Assembly (NCBI RefSeq): GCF_029407905.1
Contig: NC_073635.1
Span: 33,781,501 to 33,845,500, forward strand
DNA: 64,000 nt
Direction: 5' to 3'
Origin: Bubalus kerabau
Lineage: Eukaryota; Chordata; Mammalia; Artiodactyla; Bovidae
Under the pieces are notes generated by a model that was not told the DNA's origin, made no database searches, and saw nothing but the letters and a program-made list of their open reading frames with translations. Positions within the stretch are counted from its first letter, which is position 1, and each line of letters opens with the position of its first letter. A program made the translations under genes and the position numbers. This document shows positions 1-12,300 of this stretch, one piece after another.

Positions 1-98
1 TCAGTGGTAACAGGACGGGCTGTTAAATAATAATGTTTTGGAACTGGTTACCCACATAGCAAAAAGTGAAATTCCTTTCTACACAGAAACCAACTGTA

Positions 99-178
99 GG
101 GAATTCCCTGATGGCCCAGTGATTAGGACTCTTGGGCTTGTAGGATCAGACTGCTGAAATCCACTGGCAAGGTGGTAG
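99..178 (+). repeat. CHR-2-type SINE fragment
   Basis: GGGAATTCCCTGATGGCCCAGTG followed by a tRNA-like head, as in cetartiodactyl CHR SINEs. The left 98 bases of the window show nothing else. Confidence 0.65.
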
Positions 179-302
179 TTGTGGTCCTTTCTGTTCTGAA
201 GAATCCTTACTGATGTAGACCATATTTCATGGTTACAGTTATTGGGAAATTAATTTGTTTGAGAGATGTTGATTCAATATCATTCGTTTTATTTTTTTTT
301 AG

Positions 303-372
303 TGAACCTCAGGCAACATGTTTTGTTGCAACATCTAATCTGGATGGAGAGACGAATCTAAAAATACGGCAG
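303..372 (+). CDS. Exon 1 of window: actuator-domain DGET loop
   Basis: Codes residues 1-24 with the family pattern SNLDGETNLKIRQ. DGET is the dephosphorylation loop of P4-ATPases; its Glu drives hydrolysis of the aspartyl phosphate. Acceptor is a long T-tract plus AG at 301-302, donor GT at 373. The first base completes a Ser codon begun upstream. Two CHR SINEs in opposite orientation flank this 70-bp exon. Confidence 0.95.
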
Positions 373-3300
373 GTAAAGACACCTTTATTTACCTATTTGG
401 CTGCACCTGGTCCAAGTTGCAGCACCTGAACTCTTAGTTGCGGCACATGGAATAGTTCTCTGACCAGGGATGGAACCTGTGCCCCCTGCATTGGGAGCCC
501 AGAGTCTCAGACACTGGACCACCAGGGAAGTCCTGAGATGTCTTTCTAATTCCTAACTTTATACTTGAGTCCACAGTGTCAAGTTTTGCGATGTACAAAA
601 CTTACTTTTTTTTTCATGATGAAAATGGTCTCACCGCTAATAAATGGATGTAATTTATCCTCATGAGATATTTAGAAGGTACTTTCAAAAGAATAAGCAA
701 GAACTACATGAATGTGTCACTCACTACTGCAAGAAAAATCATAGTGTATAAAATTCAGGTCATAAAGGATGACACACCTTTATGCATTTTGTTTTGAGTT
801 TGATATTTCTGCTGGTGATTTGATGATAAAAGTGTCCTGACTAAATATAACTAGATCAAAGTGTGTTTCTCGCTCAGTCATGTCCAACTGTTTGGCACCC
901 TGTGGACTGTAGCCCACCAGGGTCCTCTGTCCATGGAATTCTCCAGGCAAGAATACTGGAGTGGGTAAGCAATTCCCTTCTCCAGGGGATCTTCCCAACC
1001 CAGGGACTGAACCCAGGTCTCCTGCATTGCAGGCAGATTCTTTACTGGCTAAGCCACCAGGGAAGTTGTCCATAACCAGATTAAAAGGGAATATAAATGA
1101 ACACTGGGTGATCTTATATACCATTGCTTTTAAAACTACTATTTGAACTTTAGATTAGCATGTGATTATGAGTGGGCAGGAGAAGGCAATGGCACCCCAC
1201 TCCAGTACTCTTGCCTGGAAAACCCCATGGATGGAGGAGCCTGGTGGGCTGCAGTCCATGGGGTCGCAAAGAGTCGGACACGACTGAGTGACTTCCCTTT
1301 CACTTTTCACTTTCATACATTGGAGAAGGAAATGGCAACCCACTCCAGTGTTCTTGCCTGGAGAATCCCAGGGATGGGGGAATCTGGTGGGCCTCTGTCT
1401 ATGGGGTCGCACAGAGTCGGACACGACTGAAGAGACTTAGCAGCAGCAGCAGTAGCATGAGTGGGCAGAAGCAGTGTTCAATTATCTTTTCAGTAATGGA
1501 AAAAAGGGCATTGATCTTTGCTCTGTTAGTTTGCTTAAGTAAGGAAGTCCCTGGTTTTATATTTGATTATTTGCATGTCTGTTGCTATCTTTACTGCAAA
1601 CTTTAATTTGATTTGAAAATAGAAAACGGGTTTAGAATTTGTTAAATCTATCATCTTTGTAAAAGTAATTGAGAAAATGAGTTTATTTTGCCTCCATCAC
1701 TTTCCAAATCTCACCTTTGTCTTCAGTGCTAATCATAGTAATAGTTTGGTACCTACCTGATTTTTTAAAAATTCAATTACAGACTTCTGTTTCTGGGAAG
1801 ATGGAGTAGACATTGTTTTACCTAGTTTTTCCTGCCAAGTACAACTAAAGACTTTGGCTTTTATATAAAAAACAAACATAAGACTCTGAGAAACTGAGAG
1901 AAGAAGCCAGATAGCAGGACCTTGCGACTCTGGGAACAATGTGATGGCGAATTCCCTGTTCTTTCTTTGGCCTCATTTATCTCAGGGTCCACATAGTCAA
2001 AGCTGTGGTTTTCCCAGTAGTCACACACGGATGTGACGGTTGGATAATAATGAAAGTTGAGCACTGAAGAATTGATGCTTTTGAACTATGGTGTTAGAGA
2101 AGAATGTTGAGAGTCCCTTGGACAGCAAGGAGATCAAACCAGTCAATCTTAAAGGAAATGAACCCTGAATATTCATTGGAAGGACAGATGCTGAAGCTTC
2201 AATACTTTGGCCACCTGATGCAAAGAGCTGACTCATTGGAAAAGACGCTGATGCTGGGAAAGATTGAAGGCAAAAGGAGAAGAGGGTGGCATAGGATGAG
2301 GTGGTTAGATAGCACCACCAACTCAATAGACATGAATTTGAGCAAACTCCAGGAGATAGGAAAGATATTCCTTCCAATGAATATTCAGGGTTCATTTCCT
2401 TTAGGATTAGGAGACCATGTGGACAGTAGTAACAAGGCATTGCAACCCATTTAAGCCAGGAAGGTGTTGTTGAAGGTCTACAGGGTGATCAGGGCTCTCA
2501 CCCTTGCCCAGCTATAACTGACCACCACCCTACCCCAACTTGGACATCAAAAGAGGAAAGTTTGCAACTTGTATGCTTATCCCCCATCATATAGTAAGGA
2601 GACAGCACTTTCATCCCCTGTCAGAGAGGTGCCAGAGGAAGTCAGCTAAGGTTTAAATGATGTCTAGTATCTCGGAGAGGGCAATGGCACCCCACTCCAG
2701 TACTCCTGCCTGGAAAATCCCATGGACAGAGGAGCCTGGTAGGCTGCAGTCCATGGGGTTGCTACGAGTCGGATACGACTGAGTGACTTCACTTTCACTT
2801 TTCACTTTCCTGCATTGGAGAAGGAAATGGCAACCCACTCCAGTGTTCTTGCCTGGAGAATCCCAGGGACAGGGGAGCCTGGTGGGCTGCCATCTATGGG
2901 ATCACACAGAGTCGGACACGACTGCAGTGACTTAGCAGCAGCAGCAGTATCTCGTAACATAATACATGTAACAGGCAAGCTGTCTGGTTTCAGTCAAAAT
3001 TTATTCACCATACCCCAAACCAGAAGGATCTCAAACTCAATGAAAAATGATAACCCATGATGCTAACACCAAAATAACAAAAAATGTAAGCATTATCTGA
3101 CAGAGACACTACAGGGGACATTAGAAAAAAGGCTTTCATGAGCAATGACAAAAATACTTGAAACAAAAGTCTCAGCAAAGAAACAGTCTCAGCAAGGAAA
3201 TTTGGAAATTTTTAAAAACTTAAAAATACAATAACTAACCCCCCTTCCCCCACAAACACACACAAAGCAACCCCCAAAGCAACCCACCAACCAAATGAAA

Positions 3301-6300
3301 AAAGCTCAGGGGTTGGGCTCAACAGCAGAATATAAGGGCTGGAGAAAAGAATCTGTGAATTGAAAGATGGCACAATAGAAACTACCCAATTTAAACAACA
3401 AAGAAAGTAGATGGAAAAAAAAAAAAAGAACAGAGATGTATTTGTTCTTGTTGGGGGCTTTCCTAGTGGCTCATACAGTGAAGAATCTGCTGCAATGCAG
3501 GAGACCTGACTCAGTCCCTGGTTGGGAAAGATCCCCTCGAGAAGGGATGGCTACCCACTCCAGTATTCTTGCCTGGAGAATTCCAAAGACAGAGGAACCT
3601 GGTGGGCTACAGTCCATGGGGTCACAAAGAGTTGAACACAACTGAGTGACTAACACTTTTATTACACTTTTCATTCTGTTGTCTTTCTGATTTAAAGAAT
3701 TTCTTCATGCACTTTCAGTACATAAGAATAGGTATTTCAGTTGTATGTGTTGCAAATGTCTTCTTCAAGTTGGTAACTTGCTTTCAGACTTTATTTACGG
3801 TACCTTTTGTTGAACGGAAGTTCATCCCAAACTGTTTCAATGTAGGTCCCTGAGTGTCAAAACGTTTAAGACTTTGTATGCATGCCTGAGAATATTTGTA
3901 CTAAACTTTCACATTTATTTGAAATTAGAAAGTTGTAACATTCTAGATTCAAAGGTTTCTTAATTAAGTACTTAAAAATAAAATCCTCTGTCTTTAAGTA
4001 TTTCCTATTGTTAGACTAATGACAATTTGATTCCAAATTCTTTTGGAGGTGATCTGCCTTTTCTCTCTGGAAGGCTGAGATCATCTCATTGGAATGAGGC
4101 ATTTTCTCGATGAGTGATTCTCAAAGTGTGATCCTTGGACCAGCAGCGTCACCATCCTGTTAGAGTTGTTAGAAATGCAAGTTTTGGTGCCTTAGCCTAG
4201 ACCCACTGAACAAAAACTCTGGGGGCACAGCCCTGCAGTCTGTACTTTAACATGACTCCAGGTGAGTCTGATGCACACGGAAGTTGGCATCATTGTTCTA
4301 GATCCTTGCTAGTCAGAGTGTGAGCCACAGTTGAGCATCACCAGTTGTAGCATAAATCTATCAAATACTATATGGTGTTTGATTGTGACAATTATAATTT
4401 CACTTCAAGGCGATGGAAACTAAACTTTCATACTTCTTTTGATCTCATTAAAATTATTTGCAAAATGTTGGTATGGCAAAGCCTTCTAGCAAAGTTTATG
4501 TTAGTGTTTGATATAAATTTTTTTTGTTTGGTAAGTGCAATACATTTTCAGACACTGACTTTCATAATATTCTTTTATTCGCCATTATGGCAACCCTCTC
4601 CAGTATTCTTGCCTGGGAAATCCTATGGACAGAGGAGCCTGGTGGGGTACCGTCCATAGCATCGCAAAGAGTTGGACATGACTGAGCGACAGAACAACAA
4701 CGAGACATTGAACTTTGCCATGAAAATTCTGTTTTCATTTTTTCCTGTGATTTTATTTTGTAGGCTTTATCAGAAACAGCTACCATGAAAACAGAAAAGC
4801 AATTGTCAAACCTATCTGGAAAAATAAAATGTGAAGAGCCTAATTTTCATTTCAACAGTTTTGTAGGAACTTTATACCTAAATGAGAAAAGGTATCATTT
4901 TTTTTTCCTTCTCAAACATTTTTTTGTCCACTTAATCTTCCCTGACAATTAGTTTTATAGTCACTCTAAGTATAAAGAATGTTTTACTCTCTAAAATTTT
5001 TAACCTACATATCTTTGGAATGGTGAGAAATGGATAACAAAGCAATTTTTTCCTGTGCTGTTTTAGAAATAGATACTTTCTTTGAAGACACATTTGTTTT
5101 TATTGCTATTTGTCCAGAAAGTTGAACTTGACAAAAGAAATTGATATATATGGTGAAAGTCTAGGTTTGTTTTACCTTGTGAAAAGAAAAAGTTCTGTGG
5201 TGATTTACTAATACTCTTTTTATTTTTTTTAGCCCTATTTCAATTGGGCCTGACCAGGTCTTGCTGAGAGGCACACAGCTTAAAAATACTGAGTGGATCC
5301 TGGGCATAGTCGTTTACACTGGATTTGAAACGAAATTCATGCAGGTAAATAATCTATGGTGACAAATAGCATTGCCCCAAGTCACAACATTTTGTGTTTT
5401 TAGGAACCCTAGGACTTTGGATTTTGAGATGATAGATCTGCTATGTGGATATGTTTCCTGTGATCTAGAGGCTGATGCTCCAAGAAGCGAGGTGGAAAAC
5501 CATGGGCACACTTTCAGTCCATCCGTGATGTGGCAAAAGATGTTGTACTTTTTAACCATTGCAGTTTTTGACGTCCTTCACCATCAAACTGTAATTCACC
5601 TGTCTTGCTTGTTTTTGGTCCTTTTTGGTGTGTGGTTGCCTGCTATCATGCAGAATGCGGTCAAGTCACCCCTCAAGAGATCCAAGGTGGAGAAGGTGAC
5701 CAACATGCAGATCCTGGTGTTGTTCCTGCTGCTCTTGGTCATGTCCTTGGTGAGCTGTGTGGGAGCCATATACTGGAAAGACAGATACAGAGCAGAGCCC
5801 TGGTACATCGGGAAGAGCGGTAAGTGTCAGAGCATGGGAGGAAAACGCCATTTTTGTAAGTTACTTCTCACGTTTTCATTTAAAAGGGACAGCTCTCGTT
5901 CTAACTGGAGGTTGGTCCTTTTGCTTTATTTGTTTGTTTTCAGAAACTGAAGGTTAATGAGTTTTAGAGATAGGACATTTCCTTCTTAAGATTTTTCGGG
6001 AAAGATTGTGCTGCCAGTGTCATGTAATCCTGGTATTCTGGAATGAAGCAGAGAGAGGGGGCAGACAGAGGCATGAGACGGAGTCAGATGGAGGAGGCCC
6101 ACACCCTTGCACCTGTCCTGCAGTCACCAGAAGGGCTCGGACAAGGTGTTCACTTCCCTGAGCATTGCTTTCCTCGTTTGAAAGGGGACAGTAGCTGCCT
6201 CCTTCGGTCACTGCAGGGCTCCGTGTACAGTGAGTGGTGACAAGGAGCTCCGAGGGGACTCAGCGGCCAGAGTGGCCTTCTGTCAGTAAGAGGTTTAAAG

Positions 6301-9300
6301 GTGAACTTAAAGGGATTTGGCATGAAAAGTTCAGCAGTTTTGGTTCTGTCTTTCTGTGTTTTCAGGGTAAACCATCTTACAGCTTTCCACCTTTTCTAAT
6401 CTGTCACCTGAGGATTCTGTGTTGCTCTAACTTCCCCTGAGAGGACCTGTTTGCGAGCATTTTACAACTTCCTTTGTGTTTAGTTAGAACTCCTTCCTCC
6501 CATAATTCAACTATGTAAATTTAATGTGTAAGTCTGAGATGCAAGTTGTCAGGAAGACATATATAAGGCAGTGCATATAGATCCTCTGAACAATTTCTAG
6601 ATATTTTTAAGTAAAATATCTTTTACTTCTTTCCCTGGGTTTAAAAAAAATCATTATAATAATTATCTCTTTAGCTTCAAATCTACAGTTGTTGTTACTT
6701 TAGTCCCTAAGGCATGTCCGACTCTTTTGCAACTCCATGGACTATATAGCCCACCAGGCTCCTCTGTCCATGGGATTTCCCACGCAAGAATACTGGAAAG
6801 GGTTGTCATTTACTTCTCCAGGGGAATCTTCCTGCCCCAGGGATCAAACCTGGGTCTCTTGTATTGGCAGGCAGGTCCTTTACCACTAAGCCACCAGGGA
6901 AGCCCTCAAACCTACTGTTACATTAGATTAAAAAGTCCTCCTCATCAGCCCCTCTGTATCTCCTGTGTTTAGCAACGTCCTCTCTTCAATGCTTTGCTTA
7001 GCACCTTTTCTAAGACCCATTTCTGTGCCTCCAACTTTGTGTTTTTGCTGCTACACACCTCACAGAGCTCGTCCCACTGTAGTTCCTGACTCCTCCCACT
7101 TTCTCAAGCTACATCTGAAGTTCTCTGAGGGCAGGATCTAAGTCTTGTTAGAACTTGTATCCCCATGCTTCTATGCACCCTGTTACATGGTTGATTGGTA
7201 CTTAGCTAATATTTTTAAAACTATTTTATATCTGTGTCCACTTAATTATACTCTTAATAATAATTTCAATGGAGAAAAATTCCACAATTTTAAAAAGTAA
7301 TAATGAGAACACAGATGAATAAAGATATCACCTGAAGCTGCAACGTGGTTCCTCTGATTTTTCTTCCGCAGATTATCACTATCACAGCTTTGGGTTTGAC
7401 CTTTTGGTGTTCATCATCTTGTACCACAATCTCATCCCTATTAGTCTGCTGGTCACTCTGGAAGTTGTGAAGTACATTCAGGCCCTGTTTATAAACTGGG
7501 TGAGTAGTAAATTCAGGAAATTAAGACAGTTCTGTCTTGGGTTATGGCTTTGGTTTCAAGAATCAGTGTGACTGAGTCCTTGTGGTGGGGCCAGGGCAGC
7601 TGACAGGCCAAGAGCCAAGGCTGACTCAGCAGTGCCTGGATGCCTTTGACTCGCTCTTGAGGACACATTTTCCCTATATGTATATATTTCCAGACAATCA
7701 GAAATATTTAAGAGATAGAGGCTTAGTAGCAAGTGTAGAGAAACAGTCCACCGTTAAAACTTAAGATACTCACAAAGGAGAGTCCAATAGACTTACAATA
7801 GATTTACAGAGCTTGGCAAGCATGACAGAAACAATGGCATTTCAGCATTCCTTCAAATTAAGAAAAATATTTTTTAGGTGACAACCATGTATTGATTGAA
7901 GTTGATACTTTGTCAGCTGTGACTGAACAGATTTTCAAATCTGTGTGTAGGGTTGTCACTTTTAGGTTTTTTTTTTTTTGTCTTCATATTGTTCTTTTTT
8001 TATTGGAGTATAGTTGATTTATAATATTGTGTTAGTTTCAGGCATATGGCACACAGTAATTCATAGTAGTTTGCATTTGCTGATCTTTATTATTATTATT
8101 TTTTTAACTGGAGGACAATTGCTTTACAATGTTGTGTTGGTTTCTTCTTTGAAATAAAATTGTTTCTGGATGTCACCTTAACAGGATCCTCCCCATATGT
8201 TGATGAACTACCATCATTTCAACGGGAGTATTATTTTAGCAACCACAAAATTAGACAAAGTGCCCTCACATATGTTCTCATCTGATCTTTGCAGTAGCTC
8301 TGAGTAGTGCCGGGAGGGAGGTCCCTGTTACTACCCTTATCTGATAGACGTAGTAACTGAGACACACTTAAGGCCACACAGTGTGCCTAAGGCACAGCCA
8401 GGATTGAAAGCCGCGTCTATGGCTTTGTTTCTCCTGAATCGACTCTGCCAACCCGTGTGTAAAACTAGCATATATGTGTCCCAAACCAAGTATTCTGGAC
8501 TCTCCACTGTGAATTCTTTATAAATGTCAAGCACATGAGAAGATCAGTGGCAGTATGGGCTTCCTGAAGAAGTTTTGAGCCTAGTTCTGTCTGTGTGGCT
8601 TGGCTATTTTGTTTGTTTCCTGCAGGATGAAGATATGCATTTTAAGGGAAGTAATGTCTATGCCATGGCCAGAACATCCAATCTTAATGAAGAGCTTGGG
8701 CAGGTGAGGGCCCCTCCAGGGCTGGGCAGTGTGACAGGAGCGCCGCAGGAGGTGGGTCTAGGGAGAGCATGTGCAAAGCTGAAAGGCCAGATTTAGCCAT
8801 GGGCTAGAGGTAATATGGGGCTTCCCCAGTGTCTTAGTGGTAAAGAATATGCCTGCAATGTAAGAGACCTAGGTTCAATATCTGGGTCGGGAAGACCCCC
8901 TGCAGGAGGGCATGGCAACCCACTCCAGTATTCTTGCCTGGGAAATCCCATGGTTAGAGGAGTCTGGAGGGTTATAGTCCTTGGGGTCGCAAAGAGTCGG
9001 ACATGACTGAAGTGACTGAGCATGCACATAGATAATGTGACACCCTTGTGAAGTTTTAGAAATATAATTTGTTCCAATTATTCATAATATTGCCTAATGG
9101 GTTACAAGTAGAACACACCTGATACAGGTTATTATGTGCTTATAATAAAGAAAGAGCTGGGGGGCAGGTAGGAAAAGCTGCTGGGGACTCCCAGGGCTTC
9201 AGGCAGCTTCCAGGGAGCCACAGGGACCCTGGAATCTGGGGGATGGCCGGGTTTCTGCTTCTTTAAGGCAGGTGACTCATAGGGGAGCATCCACAGGCTG

Positions 9301-12300
9301 CTGTGAAATTTCACATGGGCCAAATCCATGCATCTGCCCACAGCTCCCAGAAGGGAAGCAGTAGAGCTTCTGGATCTTCACTGAAAATGTCTTTCAATGG
9401 TGGAATCTAATCTTCAGGCCAGAGAAATGTAGCCTAGGGCCTCTAGACCCTGCCTTAGAATAGACAGGCGGGAATGATGCCCAGTTACCAACAGACAGTT
9501 GTTGGTTGCCTTTTAGATGACAATGGCATCTTCACAAGTTTAAATGCAGTCTTAAAAACTCCCAAGATTATTTGTCAATTATACTATTAATATAATGAAG
9601 CTGAAAAGAAAGCAACAACTCTCACAGTTGTATAGAACTTGAAGGAAGAAAGACTTGTAATTGTTACTTTTTTCTATCTATTTTTTGTTCTGTCTCTATA
9701 TATGTATTTACTAGATTATGATTTTCTACCTTTCAGTTAAGTAAAGGCCACATATAAACCATGGTAAAAGGCAGAATTTTGAAGTTAAACATCCTGAATG
9801 TGAATCCTGGTTTCATCATTTACCAGCATAGACAAAGATACCTCTGGAGAGGGAAATAGCAAGCTACTCCAGTATTCTTGCATGGGAAATCCCATGGACA
9901 GAAGAGCCTGTGGGCTACAAAAATCCATGGGGTCGTGAAGAGTCGGACATGACTGAGCATGCATGGATGCATAGGCACCACAAGAAAAGAAAATTACAGG
10001 TCAATATCCCTTATAAACTCAGATGCAAAAATCATCAACAAAATATTAGCAGATCAAATTCAACATTAATAAAGGACCATGCATCATGATTATTTATTCT
10101 AGGAATGCAAGACTGGTTCAGTATGCACAAATCAACCAATGTGATACACCCTTTTAACAAAATGAAAGATAAGAAATGTATGCAATAGATGCAGAAAAAG
10201 CATTTGACAGAATTCAACATCCATGTATCATAAACGTCTCAATAAAGGGACTACCGAGGGAACATATTTCAACAGAATAAAGGGTGTGTACAACAAGCTC
10301 ACAGTTAAAAGTATACTCAGTGAAAAATGAAAAGGTTTTCCTCTAAGATCAAAAATAAAACAAGGATGCCTCCGCTTATTAGGGTAGCATTAAAAAAATG
10401 CTGCTTTTATTCAACTTAGTATTGTAAATCCTAGCCATGGCAGTTAGGCAAGAAAAATAAATAAAAGGCATCCAAATCAGAATTAAAGCTGTCTCTTTTG
10501 ACATATGACATGTTATGTATGAATGAAGTCACTCAGTCGCGCCCGACTCTCTGCAACCCCATGGACAGTAGCCTGCACCAAGCTCCTCCGTCCATGGGAT
10601 TTTCAAGGCAAGAGTACTGGAGTGGGTTGCCATTTCCTTCTCCAGGGAATCTTCCCAACTCAGGGATCGAACCCAGGTCTCTTGCATTGTAGACAGATGC
10701 TTTACCTTCTGAGCCACCAGGGAAGTCCACTGTTATGTATAGAAAACCCTAAAGACTGCACCAAAAACCTGTAAGCAATAATAAAAAAATAACCCAGGAA
10801 AGTTGCATGATACAAAACCAATATACAGAAATAAGTTGTTTCTAAAAATAAAAACAAATGTTTCTGAAAGCAAAAGTGAATATTTCTGCCTTTTATTATC
10901 ATTTTTGGGGACTTTACTTACAAATAGCTGGCATCCATCTTGTCTATCCAAATAAATCCACATTGCTTTGCAGTATTCATTGGACAGAAATGATCACCTA
11001 CAAAATTTCCATTTGTCTTTAAAATGAGCATTATATTCATGATCATGATTAAAAAGGTTTTGAGTCTGGTTTTCTTTTTCATCTGAGGTATACATATATT
11101 GGTATATCAATACCAATCTACCTACTTAATGTTTTCTAGGTACTTTTAATGAGATTTCTTATGTCAGGAAAATGAACTTGGACTTCTGAATTTCTTAGGT
11201 TTGACAACTTGAAGTTTACTTTGCATATTGCTGTAGAATTTCATCTCCAGTGTAAAACAAAGAGAAGAGTATGGCTTCTGAAAGAAGTAAATATTAAAGA
11301 TAAAATTCTTATAGATTGAAATCCTTGTTTTCTAAAAATTCATATAATTTGAGGATTTAAAGAGAAAGAATGCCATCTTTGCTCTCTAAATACATTTTAG
11401 GTTATGTCATTTATTATGCTAAGTTTTTCTTCATTTGAAGTGAAGTGAAGTGAAGTCACTCAGTCGTGTCTGACTCTTTGCAACCCCATGGACAGTAGCC
11501 TACCAGGCTCCGCCATCCATGGGACTTTCCAGGCAAGAATACTGGAGTGGGATGCCATTTATTATGTTAAGTTTTTCTTCATTTAGTTCAATTTAAAATG
11601 TATTTCTTCTTTGTGTAGGTGGAATACTTATTCTCTGATAAGACAGGAACCCTCACTTGCAATGTTATGACATTTAAGAAGTGCAGCATTGCGGGTATAA
11701 CGTATGGGTAAGTGTTTTTATTGCCATCCTCTGTTGAAAGTTCCCATTCTTTTTTCTTAACAAAATTAAGTAGCCTTCATTTGCTCTAACACTTATCTGA
11801 ACTTCTAGTTCTATAGCTATATCTGAATGAGGTTGCAACTTAACATACCTTAAATGAAAACATGGAGTGTTTTTATTTTCTAAAATATGGTTTACATCTA
11901 CTTTTAAATATGATTAGAATTCCTAAAGAGGTTTATATTTATACCCTGTTCATCATATCTCCTCCCTCACTTTCTCTTAGAGATCTGTCGAGCAAAAGTG
12001 ATGATGGTGCGAAAGGCTTAAGGTGACTAGACAACGTTCTCTCCTCCTTTGCCGGTGTTCCTTTTCCCCCGGACGTTTTATCATGCTGGAACACTGACAT
12101 GCAATCACACAGCCCCCATTGTTCAGACCCCCAGTGGCAGTTCTCAGGAAGCCCCGTTGTATGGATCTTTCCCATGTTTCAGAGAACTCAGGTCTATTCT
12201 TCACTTTACTGTGTTGGTGGCAAATTCCTCTGCCTCAAAATCTATATACCTATACCATTTTCAACACAAGTTTAAGTGTTTTCTAACGCAGCGTGAGGTC

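Noticed and set aside
866..1068. tRNA-like A and B boxes in Bov-tA copies as tRNA genes
   Set aside because: Heads of tRNA-Glu-derived SINEs fused to SINE bodies; none keeps a full tRNA fold.
5372..5950. 192-codon plus frame covering exon 4
   Set aside because: Only 5654-5819 is coding; the rest is intron read-through on either side of clear splice sites.
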